A stretch of DNA of 64,000 nt from UBA11606 sp039188975 (GCA_039188975.1 JBCCYT010000005.1:6794-70793); one strand, 5' to 3'; positions 34,094 to 42,402 are shown, counted from the first letter of the stretch. Numbers and translations are program-made. The notes: generated by a model not told the origin, from the letters alone.

Positions 34094-35455
34094 ATGAGCA
34101 AACCGGCGGAAAGCCAGGAGCTCGCACGGCGGCTGGTTGCGCAAGCCCAAGTCGGTGAGCACGTCGAGGTGTGCGCAGGATCCTCCGTGCGCACCGAGGT
34201 TCGGGTCCACGGCGGTGAGGTCGAGTCGCTCACCGTTGCTGAGAGCCGAGGCGTCGGGGTGCGGGTCATCCGCAACGGTCGCGAGGGATTTGCCCACGCC
34301 GGTACCTTCGACGGCGATGTCGTGGGCGAGTTGCTGGCTGAAGCACGCGACAATCTCGACTTTGCGGAGCCCGACGACCGGGTCGGGCTCGCCGAACCCG
34401 ACGGGGTGGCCGCGGCCGAGATCGACCCTTGGGATGACCGGCTCGACGCGATGTCGGTCGATGACAAGGTCGCCTTGGCAATCGAACTCGAAGCGGCGAC
34501 GCGAGCGGCCGACGAGCGGGTACGAGGTGTCCGCACCTCGATCTATGTCGATGCCCGAGGCGAGAGCGCGATCGTGAGCACTGCGGGAATCGACGGTTGG
34601 GATCGAGGCGCATCTGCGTCGATCTCGACCAGTGCACTCATCGATGACCCGTCTGGCGCGACCCGCACCGGCGGGGCGGTCGATGCCGCGGCGGCGCCAC
34701 AGGACCTCGATGTCGAGAAGGTTGCTCGGCTCGCGGTCGAGCGTGGCGTACAGCTGCTTGGTGCCGGTCCACCTGAGACGGGCCGCCCGATCGTCGTGCT
34801 CGAACCTCGCTTTGCCGCCACCGTGCTCGGCATCGTGGCCGGCATGTTGTCGGGCGAGCGGGTGGTGAAGGGGCGAACGCCATTCGGTGATCGGGTGGGG
34901 CAGGCCATTGCCACGCCGTCGCTCACCATGCTCGACGATCCCATCGATCCCGACTCGCTTTCGGCGTCCGCGTTCGACGGTGAGGGTCTCGCCTGCCGTC
35001 GCGTTCCGCTCATCACCGATGGGGTTCTCGACGGCTTCTTGCACGACAGTCGCAGCGCTCGTGGTCTGGGCGCAGCATCGACCGGTTCGGCGTTGCGTTC
35101 GGTCCGCGGCATGCCGAGTCCCGGTTACCGCTCGCTGCGGGTGGCGCCCGGTGAAGGCGATCTCGACTCGTTCATCGCAGACATCGACCATGGGTTGCTC
35201 GTCGCCTCGCTGCAAGGGCTTCACAGCGGTGTCAATGCCGTCAGCGGTGATCTGTCCGTCGGCGTCGAAGGGGTGATGATCCGCAACGGCGAACTCGCCG
35301 AACCGGTGCGGGAGGGCACGCTCGCCGGTGCGCTTCCCCGCTTGCTGCTCGACATCGTCGCCGTTGGCGCTGATCTTGAACGTCAACCGGGTGGAACGCT
35401 CGTCCCGTCACTGATGATCGAGGGGTTGACCCTCGGCGGCGGGCCCGGCGCCTAA
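34094..35455 (+). CDS. TldE/PmbA-type subunit, second copy
   Basis: 453 residues, starting one base after the previous stop. It repeats the TldE blocks with changes: AESRGVGVRVIRNGREGFAHAG, EPRFAATVLGIVAGMLSGERVVKGRTPF, DGEGLACRRVPLITDGVL and GLHSGVNAVSGDLSVGVEGVMIRNGELAEPVRE. It has no zinc motif. The similarity and tandem position imply an old duplication, after which either copy could pair with TldD and change its substrate range (inference). Two complete TldE genes after one tldD is not the usual arrangement. Confidence 0.92.
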   Translation: MSKPAESQELARRLVAQAQVGEHVEVCAGSSVRTEVRVHGGEVESLTVAESRGVGVRVIRNGREGFAHAGTFDGDVVGELLAEARDNLDFAEPDDRVGLAEPDGVAAAEIDPWDDRLDAMSVDDKVALAIELEAATRAADERVRGVRTSIYVDARGESAIVSTAGIDGWDRGASASISTSALIDDPSGATRTGGAVDAAAAPQDLDVEKVARLAVERGVQLLGAGPPETGRPIVVLEPRFAATVLGIVAGMLSGERVVKGRTPFGDRVGQAIATPSLTMLDDPIDPDSLSASAFDGEGLACRRVPLITDGVLDGFLHDSRSARGLGAASTGSALRSVRGMPSPGYRSLRVAPGEGDLDSFIADIDHGLLVASLQGLHSGVNAVSGDLSVGVEGVMIRNGELAEPVREGTLAGALPRLLLDIVAVGADLERQPGGTLVPSLMIEGLTLGGGPGA

Positions 35456-35488
35456 CCTCGCGCCGACCGCAGCCGACGAGGAGCGAGT

Positions 35489-36298
35489 ATGGAGATCCTT
35501 CACGCCATCGTGCTGGGCATTGTGCAGGGACTGTCGGAGTTCTTGCCGATCTCGTCGAGCGGGCATCTCGAGCTGACCCGTTGGCTCTTTGGGTGGGACG
35601 CCCTCGACGAAGACCTGGAGACGGCGTTCGACGTCGCTGTGCACCTCGGAACCCTCTTCGGTGCGATCGCGTACCTGCGACATGACGTCGTCAAGTACCT
35701 CATGGCCGGTTTCGCCCCGCTGCGGGGTCAACCGTTGGAGACCGACGGGCGCATCGCCTGGTTTCTCGTGGCGAGTGCCGTTCCGGCCGGTATCACGGGT
35801 GTCTTGTTGAAGGATCAGATCGCTGACCTCGATCGGATCTGGATGATCGCCCTCATGTTGATCGTGTTTGGCGTGGCGCTCCTCGTCGCTGATCGACTTC
35901 CCGAGCGACGGGCTCTCGACGAATTCCGCCTGCGCGATGCGCTGGCGATGGGGGTCGGGCAGGCGTTGGCCTTGCAGCCGGGTGTGAGCCGGTCGGGAGC
36001 AACGCTCACGGTGTGTCGGGGCCTCGGGTTCGAGCGGGACGCGGCGGCCCGTCTCGTGTTCTTGATGAGCTTGCCGATCATCGCCGGCGCCGGCGTGTTC
36101 GCACTGGCGGATGCGTCGATTCCATCGAACTTCTGGCCCCCGTTCCTGTGGGGGATGGCGGCATCGGCCATCACCGGCTGGGTTGCGGTGTGGGGCACCC
36201 TCAAGTTGGTGCAGACCCGAACCTTCGCCCCGTTCGTGGTGTACCGGATCGTGCTCGGCATCGCCGTGTTGTTGATCTTGGCGACCGGCTGGCGTTAG
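35489..36298 (+). CDS. uppP: Undecaprenyl-diphosphatase
   Basis: 269 residues with about eight membrane helices. The BacA/UppP motifs are intact: GIVQGLSEFLPISSSGHLEL near the N-terminus (Glu-rich motif plus SSSGH) and LQPGVSRSGATLTVCRGLGFERDAAARLVFLMSLP (PGxSRSG motif with the catalytic Arg). It recycles undecaprenyl diphosphate to the monophosphate for peptidoglycan and other wall polymers, and its loss or gain alters bacitracin tolerance. It ends four bases into the convergent SAF gene. Confidence 0.96.
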   Translation: MEILHAIVLGIVQGLSEFLPISSSGHLELTRWLFGWDALDEDLETAFDVAVHLGTLFGAIAYLRHDVVKYLMAGFAPLRGQPLETDGRIAWFLVASAVPAGITGVLLKDQIADLDRIWMIALMLIVFGVALLVADRLPERRALDEFRLRDALAMGVGQALALQPGVSRSGATLTVCRGLGFERDAAARLVFLMSLPIIAGAGVFALADASIPSNFWPPFLWGMAASAITGWVAVWGTLKLVQTRTFAPFVVYRIVLGIAVLLILATGWR

Positions 36299-36939
36299 TC
36301 GGTCCGTAGCACGGCGACCACCCCGGCTGCGCCCGACGCACGCACGACCGAGGCGATGTCAGCGATGGCCACGGCGACCGCGAGGTCGCGGTCGGTGGTC
36401 GCCACGACAACTCCGTCGGCGGTCAGACGGCGACCGTCGCTGAGGTCGTGGAGGTCGACTCGGTCACCGATTGCGAAGAGCTCGCTGGTGCGACTGAGTG
36501 CGATCGTCGCCGTTCCGGGTGGGGTTCGAGCGGCGAAGGCCGACCCGGCCTCGCTGACCCGGTCGGCGATCACGATCTCTCCTACGACGAGATCAACTCG
36601 GCTCCGGCTCCCAGAGGGATCGTTGACGAGGGCGCCCTCGGGCACCACGCCAGCCGGCAGTTCGATGCGCTGGACCATGTCGGGTTGGATAATGTCGCCC
36701 GATGAGATGTCGGTCGTGGTGGCCCAGATCGATGGGCCGGGCGACCAGTGGTCGCGGGCCGTAACGGCGTCGCTGATCGCACCGTTGAGATGAGAGGCGG
36801 CAAGGCCGAGCGCCACGATGAAGAGCGCCCGCCGTCCCGCTCGATGGCGCCGAAGTCGGCTGCGGACCGCCCCAACGGCGACCGGGATGGAACGAAAGGG
36901 CGAGCGCAATTCGGCGCGTCGCGGTGAGGATGAAGACAT
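36295..36939 (-). CDS. SAF-domain membrane protein (CpaB-like)
   Basis: 214 residues. A basic N-terminus (RSRLRRHRAGRRALF) precedes one membrane helix at about 38-55. Outside it lies a SAF domain: SIWATTTDISSGDIIQPDMVQRIELPAGVVPEGAL and VGEIVIADRV. The rest resembles the C-terminal part of Flp-pilus assembly protein CpaB/RcpC (IGDRVDLHDL, ADGVVVATTDRDLAVAVA). No other Tad/Flp pilus genes are in the window, so it may be a stand-alone envelope protein or part of a locus split elsewhere. Confidence 0.82.
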   Translation of the reverse strand: MSSSSPRRAELRSPFRSIPVAVGAVRSRLRRHRAGRRALFIVALGLAASHLNGAISDAVTARDHWSPGPSIWATTTDISSGDIIQPDMVQRIELPAGVVPEGALVNDPSGSRSRVDLVVGEIVIADRVSEAGSAFAARTPPGTATIALSRTSELFAIGDRVDLHDLSDGRRLTADGVVVATTDRDLAVAVAIADIASVVRASGAAGVVAVLRTD

Positions 36940-37009
36940 GGAACTTCCCGATGCATGGCGTGGGAGGGGAAGTCGGGTTTGGTCGTCTCAGTCGAGACGC
37001 AAGGACCGG

Positions 37010-37321
37010 TCAGTCGCTCGATGAGCTCGAAGAGGACGTGTCTGACGATGAGCTCGAGGAGCTGCCCGAGGACGAGCCGCCCTCCGATGATCCCGACGCA
37101 CTCGTCGAGTCCGTCGTCTTCGACGACTCCGAGGGTTTGGAGCCGGAACCGTGATCGTTCTTGTAGAAGCCGTCGCCTTTGAACGCAATGCCGACGTTTG
37201 AGTACACCTTGGTCAGCTTGCCGTCACAGGTTGGGCAGTCCTCGATGGGATCCTCCGAGAACGACTGCCAGATCTCGAACATCTCACCGGTCAGGTCGCA
37301 GCGATAGTCATAGGTCGGCAC
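37010..37321 (-). CDS. FmdB-family zinc-ribbon protein with Ser-rich tail
   Basis: 103 residues from a GTG (VPTYDYRCDLTGEMFEIWQSF). The first half is an FmdB-type putative regulatory domain. The second cysteine pair is intact (DCPTCDGKL), but the first pair has only one Cys (YRCDLTG), a form also seen in other actinobacterial members. The last 45 residues are almost only Ser, Gly, Thr and acidic residues, a disordered tail ending in runs of serine. Function is unknown; FmdB proteins were named from a formamidase operon. It is divergent from plsY by 50 bases. Confidence 0.82.
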   Translation of the reverse strand: MPTYDYRCDLTGEMFEIWQSFSEDPIEDCPTCDGKLTKVYSNVGIAFKGDGFYKNDHGSGSKPSESSKTTDSTSASGSSEGGSSSGSSSSSSSDTSSSSSSSD

Positions 37322-37371
37322 GCCGGTGAGGATATCGCTCGCCCGAGAGCGCGACACCGTACGATGGGGCG

Positions 37372-37947
37372 GTGCTGTTGGCTCTCGGTATCGTCGCCGC
37401 GTATCTGGTCGGGACGTTCCCGACGGCCCAGCTCGTGGCCCGCGTCCTCGGCGCAAGCGACCCGACCCAGGAAGGCTCGGGCAATCCGGGCGCATCGAAC
37501 GTGTATCGCCTCGCCGGCAAGCGGGCGGGGGTTGCGGTTGGTGTCATCGACGCGCTCAAAGGCGCAGTTCCCGTCGGCGTTGCGTTGGCGGTCGCCGGCC
37601 GACCAGAAGCCCACGCCGTCTGGGTCGCGGCGGTCGCCGGACATGTCTGGCCGGTGACGCGACGGCTGCGCGGCGGCAAGGGAGTCGCGACCGCAGGTGG
37701 CGGTGGACTCGTGATCTCGCCGCTCATCGGCCTGGCGTGTGGGGTGTTGTTTTTCGGCGTGGTTCGGCTGGGACGAGTTGCCGCTCTCGGTTCCCTTTCA
37801 ATTGCGGTTGCGTATCCGATTGTGAGTCTGTTGGCCGGTCGCCCCGGGTGGGAGGTTGCGGTCGGCGCTGGTGTTGCGGCGATTCTCGTCGTGCGCCACC
37901 AGTCGAATATTCGTCGCCTCATCCGAGACGACGAAGCGACGGTCTGA
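37372..37947 (+). CDS. plsY: Glycerol-3-phosphate acyltransferase PlsY
   Basis: 191 residues from a GTG, with five or more membrane helices. The three PlsY motifs are present: GSGNPGASNVYRLAGKRAG, VAGHVWPVTRRLRGGKGVATA and VVRHQSNIRRLIRDDE. It uses acyl-phosphate to acylate glycerol-3-phosphate, the first membrane step of phospholipid synthesis. Only 22 bases separate it from galU, so the two are likely cotranscribed. Confidence 0.95.
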   Translation: MLLALGIVAAYLVGTFPTAQLVARVLGASDPTQEGSGNPGASNVYRLAGKRAGVAVGVIDALKGAVPVGVALAVAGRPEAHAVWVAAVAGHVWPVTRRLRGGKGVATAGGGGLVISPLIGLACGVLFFGVVRLGRVAALGSLSIAVAYPIVSLLAGRPGWEVAVGAGVAAILVVRHQSNIRRLIRDDEATV

Positions 37948-37969
37948 TTCCCGCCACAGGAGACACCGC

Positions 37970-38836
37970 ATGCTTGCTGTTCGTACCGCAGTGATCCCAG
38001 CCGCCGGGCTTGGCACCCGCTTCCTTCCGGCGACGAAGTCGATCCCGAAGGAGATGCTGCCGGTCGTGGATCGGCCGTCGATCCAGTGGGTCGTCGAAGA
38101 GGCCGTGGCGGCAGGCATCGAAGACATCGTGATCATTACCAGCCCCCACAAGAAGGCGGTCGAAGATCACTTCGATCGGATGGCCGAACTCGAACACGAA
38201 CTCGAGGTCAAGGCGAAGACGGCGATGCTCGAGGAGGTTCGTCGGATCACCGATCTCGCCACCTTCCACTTCACGCGACAGGGAGCTCCCTTGGGTTTGG
38301 GTCATGCGGTGTCGATGGCCGCCCGCCATGTCCGGGACCAGCCGTTTGCGGTGCTGTTGCCCGACGAGTTGATGCCCGACGGGGGTGAGACCTTACGGCG
38401 CATGATCGAGATCACGGAGACGACGGGCGCATCGGTGGTGTCGCTCAACGCCGTCGATGGTGAGGAGATCTCTGCGTATGGCTGTGCTGGCATCGCGAGC
38501 CGTGATGGTGATGTGATCGAGATCGATCAGATCGTCGAGAAACCGCCGTTCGAGGAAGCACCGTCGAACCTTCGGGTCACGGGTCGATACGTGTTCACCG
38601 CCGACATCTTCGATCGGCTTGCGCAGACGAAGCCGGGGCGAGGCGGCGAGATTCAGCTCACCGATGCGATGGCGATGCTGATCGGTGATCCTGGCCTGCG
38701 AGGCCTGGTGATCGACGACAGTGGATTCGACGCCGGGCAGAAGGCCGACTGGCTTCGCGCCAATGTCGAGCTCGCCCTGCGCGACGACCCCGATGGCTCC
38801 GTGGCTGCCATGCTTCGAGCCGCCCTCGGCGACTGA
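37970..38836 (+). CDS. galU: UTP-glucose-1-phosphate uridylyltransferase
   Basis: 288 residues from the ATG with AGGAG (37958-37962) seven bases upstream. The nucleotide-binding N-terminus AVIPAAGLGTRFLPATKSIPKEMLPVVDRPSIQWVVEEAV, LPDELM, and EKPPFEEAPSNLRVTGRYVF identify GalU. It makes UDP-glucose for wall and capsule glycans. In many Actinobacteria galU lies directly before a moeA/glp gene, as here. Confidence 0.96.
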   Translation: MLAVRTAVIPAAGLGTRFLPATKSIPKEMLPVVDRPSIQWVVEEAVAAGIEDIVIITSPHKKAVEDHFDRMAELEHELEVKAKTAMLEEVRRITDLATFHFTRQGAPLGLGHAVSMAARHVRDQPFAVLLPDELMPDGGETLRRMIEITETTGASVVSLNAVDGEEISAYGCAGIASRDGDVIEIDQIVEKPPFEEAPSNLRVTGRYVFTADIFDRLAQTKPGRGGEIQLTDAMAMLIGDPGLRGLVIDDSGFDAGQKADWLRANVELALRDDPDGSVAAMLRAALGD

Positions 38837-38885
38837 CGCGGCGCACCGGGTTGGGGCGTTCGAGTGGGAGTGGCACGCTGAGGGG

Positions 38886-40088
38886 GTGATCTCCCTCGAA
38901 GAAGCTCGCCAGCACGTTCTCGATCGGGTGGGCCGGCTCGATCCGGTCAAGGTTCCGCTCGCGGATGCCGCCGGCCTCGTGCTCGCGGCTTCGGTGGTCG
39001 CGGCCGAGCAGGTGCCGCCGTTTGCGAACACCGCGATGGACGGGTACGCCGTTCGGGCGGCCGACACCGGTGATACGCCGGTGACCCTCGACGTGATCGG
39101 CACGATCGCGGCTGGCAGCACCCTCGATGGAGAGGTCGGCCCCGGGCAGGCGGCAAGGATCATGACAGGTGCGCCCATGCCCGCCGGCGCCGACGCGGTC
39201 GTGATGGTCGAAAAGGGTGTGTACGACGAGGCCGCGGGCACGGTCGCCATCGAGATCACCGTGCCGGAAGGCAACCATGTGCGAGGCGCAGGGGAGGACG
39301 TGAACCCGGGCGATGTGTTGTTCGAGCCCGGCACCGTTTTGACCGCGGGGCATCTCGGTGTGTTGGCCAGCGTCGGGGTTCGCGAGGTCTCGGTCGTCCG
39401 CCGTCCGCGGGTCGGTGTGATTTCGACCGGCGATGAACTCGTCGAGGACGATCGTCCGCTCCGCCCGGGGGAGATCCGGGACTCGAATCGGCGCACCTTG
39501 CTGACCTTGGTTGCCGCCGCCGGTTGGGACGCCATCGACCTTGGGCTGCGGGCCGATGATCCTGACGAGATCCGAGCCGGGTTTGTCGAGGGGGCTGCGT
39601 CCTGCGATGCGATCTTGTCGTCCGGTGGCGTGTCGATGGGCGCGTTCGACTATGTGAAGGTCGTGCTCGACGAGATCGGCGACATGCGCTGGATGCAGAT
39701 CGCGATCAAACCGGCCAAACCGTTTGCGTTCGGACTGATCGGTACGACACCGGTGTTTGGCTTGCCCGGCAACCCGGTGTCGTCGATGGTGTCGTTCGAG
39801 CTGTTCGCCCGACCCGCGATCGGGTTCATGGCTGGCGCTGACGACACGGACCTTCGGTTGATGCGAGCGGTCAGTGAAGACACGCTCGGACATCCGGCTG
39901 ACGGGAAAACCCACTTTCTGCGGGTTGAGGGGCGGGTCGACGACACCGGTCGCTGGCACGTTCGCCGAGCGGGTGGACAGGGTTCGCATCAGTTGACGGC
40001 GATGGCCCGCGCCGACGCCCTCGCCCTGGCCCCTGATGGAGTGGCGATCGGTGTTGGCGATGAGGTCCAGATCCTGCCGTTGCGGTGA
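38886..40088 (+). CDS. moeA: Molybdopterin molybdotransferase MoeA, possibly the gephyrin-like Glp
   Basis: 400 residues from a GTG (VISLEEARQHVLDRVG); the start is 49 bases after the galU stop. Domain motifs run in order: PPFANTAMDGYAVRAAD, IMTGAPMPAGADAVVMVE, GAGEDVNPGDVL, GVISTGDELVEDDRPLRPGEIRDSN, SSGGVSMGAFDYVK and GLPGNPVSSMVSFELF, then domain IV. It inserts molybdate into adenylylated molybdopterin. The position after galU and the GlpR/SepX-like gene downstream match the corynebacterial Glp locus, where this MoeA-like protein also binds FtsZ at the division site. Both roles are possible; moaA and moaC directly downstream favour cofactor synthesis. Confidence 0.93.
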   Translation: MISLEEARQHVLDRVGRLDPVKVPLADAAGLVLAASVVAAEQVPPFANTAMDGYAVRAADTGDTPVTLDVIGTIAAGSTLDGEVGPGQAARIMTGAPMPAGADAVVMVEKGVYDEAAGTVAIEITVPEGNHVRGAGEDVNPGDVLFEPGTVLTAGHLGVLASVGVREVSVVRRPRVGVISTGDELVEDDRPLRPGEIRDSNRRTLLTLVAAAGWDAIDLGLRADDPDEIRAGFVEGAASCDAILSSGGVSMGAFDYVKVVLDEIGDMRWMQIAIKPAKPFAFGLIGTTPVFGLPGNPVSSMVSFELFARPAIGFMAGADDTDLRLMRAVSEDTLGHPADGKTHFLRVEGRVDDTGRWHVRRAGGQGSHQLTAMARADALALAPDGVAIGVGDEVQILPLR

Positions 40089-40132
40089 ACCTGCGCTTCA
40101 TTGCCTGACGCTCTGGCGGTAGCATTGTCGTC

Positions 40133-41116
40133 ATGTCGCAGCAACTGATCGATGGGTTTGGGCGGGTCCATCGCGATCTCCGCATCTCCGTCACGGACCG
40201 GTGCAACTTCCGCTGTCAGTACTGCATGCCCGAGGAGGGCATGCAGTGGCAGCATCGATCCGATCTGTTGACCTTTGAAGAGATCGAGCGGTTCGCGACC
40301 GTCATGGTCGAGCGGTTCGGCGTGGACGGCATCCGGCTCACGGGTGGTGAACCGCTGGTCCGAGCCCGGCTGCCCCTCCTGGTGGAAAAGCTGGCCAATC
40401 TTGGTGTCGACCTGGCGATGACCACCAATGGTGTGTCCCTTCCGTTGGTGGCGGAGGAACTCAAGAAGGCGGGTCTGAAGCGAGTCAACATCTCGCTCGA
40501 CTCGCTGCGGCGCGACCGCTTTCATGAACTCACCCGGCGCGATGATCTCGAGCGGGTGCTTCTGGGGGTTGATGCTGCGCTCGATGCCGGGTTTGACCCG
40601 GTGAAGATCAACGTCGTCGTGATGAAGGGCATCAACGACGATGAAGTGCTCGACTTTGCCGAGTGGGGCCGACAAACCGGCGTCGTCGTTCGCTTCATCG
40701 AGTTCATGCCGCTCGACGCCGACCGGATCTGGAACAACTCGCTCGTGCTGACGCAAGCGGAGATCGTCGAAACGCTGCAAGGCGCCTACGAGCTCGAACC
40801 GATCGAGCGCACGTCGGCGCCCGCCACACGGTGGCGCTACGCCGACGGCGGCGGGGAGATCGGCGTGGTGGCGACGGTCAGCGAGTCGTTCTGCTCCACC
40901 TGTGATCGGGTGCGCATCACCGCCGACGGTCAGTTTCGGTCATGTCTGTTCTCGACGGACGAGACCGACGTGCGGGCCATCATGCGTGACGGGGGAGACG
41001 ATGATGCGGTCGCCGCGGCGGTGCAGGCGAGCGTCGGTGCCAAGTGGGCCGGTCATCAGATCAACCAGGTCCACTTCATCCGACCCCGCCGCAGCATGAG
41101 CGAGATCGGCGGCTGA
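40133..41116 (+). CDS. moaA: GTP 3',8-cyclase MoaA
   Basis: 327 residues. The radical-SAM cluster ligands are C24, C28 and C31 in TDRCNFRCQYCMPEEGM. The second 4Fe-4S cluster ligands are C254, C257 and C271 (FCSTCDRVRITADGQFRSC). SAM and GTP contacts are in LTGGEPLVRARLP and in the C-terminal Gly-Gly (MSEIGG) needed for activity. It converts GTP to 3',8-cyclo-dihydro-GTP, the first molybdenum-cofactor step. Its stop shares a base with the moaC start (TGATG), ensuring coupled synthesis of the two enzymes. Confidence 0.97.
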   Translation: MSQQLIDGFGRVHRDLRISVTDRCNFRCQYCMPEEGMQWQHRSDLLTFEEIERFATVMVERFGVDGIRLTGGEPLVRARLPLLVEKLANLGVDLAMTTNGVSLPLVAEELKKAGLKRVNISLDSLRRDRFHELTRRDDLERVLLGVDAALDAGFDPVKINVVVMKGINDDEVLDFAEWGRQTGVVVRFIEFMPLDADRIWNNSLVLTQAEIVETLQGAYELEPIERTSAPATRWRYADGGGEIGVVATVSESFCSTCDRVRITADGQFRSCLFSTDETDVRAIMRDGGDDDAVAAAVQASVGAKWAGHQINQVHFIRPRRSMSEIGG

Positions 41117-41595
41117 TGGTGAGCGACCATGGCTTCACCCATCTCGACCCGCTGGGCCGTGCTCGGATGGTCGACGTCACGCCGAAGGAGCCGACCCACC
41201 GTCGAGCGATTGCTCGCGCTCGGGTCACGATGACTCCCGAGACGGCGTCGGCGGTCGCACAGGGTGCGATCAAGAAGGGCGATGTTTTGGCGGTGGCTCG
41301 TGTTGCGGGGATCCAGGCTGCGAAGCGGGCTTCGGATCTGATTCCGCTCTGTCACCCGCTCATGGTCGGTGCGGTCACGATCAACTTCGAGATCAATGAC
41401 GACTCCATCGAGGTCGAGGCTGCAGTCGACACGTTCGATCGCACCGGCGTCGAGATGGAAGCGCTCACGGCGTGCTCGGTTGCGGCGCTGACGATTTATG
41501 ACATGTGCAAGTCGAAAGACAAGGCCATGGTGATCGGCGACATTGCACTGTGGGAGAAGACCGGCGGCAAGTCCGGGTCGTATCGGCGCTCCTGA
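41116..41595 (+). CDS. moaC: Cyclic pyranopterin monophosphate synthase MoaC
   Basis: 159 residues, start MVSDHGFTHLDPLGRARMVDVTPKEPTHRRAIARARV. Landmarks are GDVLAVARVAGIQAAKRASDLIPLCHPLMV, TGVEMEALTACSVAALTIYDMCKSKDK and LWEKTGGKSGSYRR. It converts the MoaA product into cPMP. moaE and moaD are not in the window. Confidence 0.97.
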   Translation: MVSDHGFTHLDPLGRARMVDVTPKEPTHRRAIARARVTMTPETASAVAQGAIKKGDVLAVARVAGIQAAKRASDLIPLCHPLMVGAVTINFEINDDSIEVEAAVDTFDRTGVEMEALTACSVAALTIYDMCKSKDKAMVIGDIALWEKTGGKSGSYRRS

Positions 41596-41627
41596 ACGTT
41601 GTCGGCGGCGCCCCGGTGACACTCGCT

Positions 41628-41645
41628 CTGTCAGCCAGGTGACAG
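41628..41645. promoter_or_regulatory. Inverted repeat CTGTCA-N6-TGACAG downstream of moaC
   Basis: CTGTCA (41628-41633) and TGACAG (41640-41645) are perfect inverted arms around GCCAGG. GGTGACA is also repeated directly at 41615-41621 and 41638-41644. It could be a repressor site upstream of the glpR-like promoter. No T-run follows, so termination is less likely. Confidence 0.35.
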
Positions 41646-41685
41646 ATGCCACCGTTGGCTCTCGGCTGAAAATGTGCCAGCCGGA

Positions 41686-41715
41686 TTGCTTCTGTGTGTC
41701 GGTCCGTCATACAAT
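41686..41715 (+). promoter_or_regulatory. Candidate sigma-70-type promoter for the GlpR/SepX-like gene
   Basis: TTGCTT (41686-41691) and TACAAT (41710-41715) are separated by 18 bases. They match the -35 and -10 consensus well for this GC-rich genome. Transcription would begin near 41722 and leave a leader of about 85 bases containing the 41735-41750 palindrome. Confidence 0.45.
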
Positions 41716-41734
41716 CGACATCTGGAGTACGGGG

Positions 41735-41750
41735 CTTACCAGTCGGTAAG
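41735..41750. promoter_or_regulatory. Palindrome CTTACC-AGTC-GGTAAG in the leader of the GlpR/SepX-like gene
   Basis: Perfect 6-base arms around four bases, placed about 13 bases after the expected transcription start. The form resembles TetR-family operators; it could also fold as an RNA hairpin. No TetR gene is nearby. Confidence 0.4.
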
Positions 41751-41806
41751 TCTCAACGAAGCGTCTGTGCCCCGGCACCGGTGCTCCGTCTGGAGGGGTT
41801 GCCCAC

Positions 41807-42274
41807 ATGTTGTCGACGTCGATCGTCCTGCTCGTGCTGGGGCTTGGTTGGTGTACCTACCTGGCCATCTGGTGGAAGGACTCCCGCAAGACGGCGAACA
41901 GCCGCACCGATGCGATCTCGTCGTTCACCAACGGCATGGGCTCACTGGGCGGTACGTCTGCTCGTGCATCGGTGAACCCGCTCGCCGCTCGAGGCTATGA
42001 CCTCAAGCCCCGGTCATCGGGGGCTGCGGCTCGCCGTCGGCAGCAGATTTTCACCGCCCTGGGTTGCGCCGCACTCGTGACCCTCCTGGCGACGTTCGTC
42101 GTCGGCCCGCTCGCCTTGCTGGTCCACATCGTGATCGACGGCACGCTCGGCGCCTACGCCTATGCCGTGGTGCAGCGCCGGAACCTCGCTGCCGAACGCG
42201 AGATCAAGGTCCAGATGCTCTACCCCGAGGGCGTGACGCCGTTGGCGCAGATGCGTCGCACCGTCAACGCCTGA
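41807..42274 (+). CDS. GlpR/SepX-like small membrane protein
   Basis: 155 residues. A membrane helix starts at the first residues (about 3-21), followed by a basic cytoplasmic linker (WWKDSRKTANSRTDAISSF, then GGAAARRRQQIF-like basic residues before 82) and two close helices (about 83-105 and 108-128), with a charged C-terminus (VQRRNLAAEREIKVQML). This layout and its place after galU-moeA match GlpR of Corynebacterium and SepX of Streptomyces, membrane receptors for the gephyrin-like Glp that help organise the divisome. Sequence similarity is judged by eye; the family call is inference. Confidence 0.65.
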   Translation: MLSTSIVLLVLGLGWCTYLAIWWKDSRKTANSRTDAISSFTNGMGSLGGTSARASVNPLAARGYDLKPRSSGAAARRRQQIFTALGCAALVTLLATFVVGPLALLVHIVIDGTLGAYAYAVVQRRNLAAEREIKVQMLYPEGVTPLAQMRRTVNA

Positions 42275-42329
42275 CCCACCCGGTCCACGGCGGGTTCAGT
42301 CCCGCAGCCGCTACGCTGTGGGGCCCAGC

Positions 42330-42402
42330 GGGGGTGTAGCTCAGTTGGTAGAGCGCCTCGGTCGCATCGAGGAGGCCAGGGGTTCAACTCCCCTCACCTC
42401 CA
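42330..42402 (+). tRNA. tRNA-Ala (CGC)
   Basis: 73 bases fold into a full cloverleaf. The acceptor stem GGGGGTG/CACCTCC includes the G3-U70 pair that marks alanine tRNAs. The D-arm is GCTC/GAGC, the anticodon stem CCTCG/CGAGG with loop GTCGCAT gives anticodon CGC at positions 34-36, and the T-arm is AGGGG/CCCCT with loop TTCAACT. The discriminator base is A. The complete CCA end is not encoded. It reads GCG codons. Confidence 0.97.
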
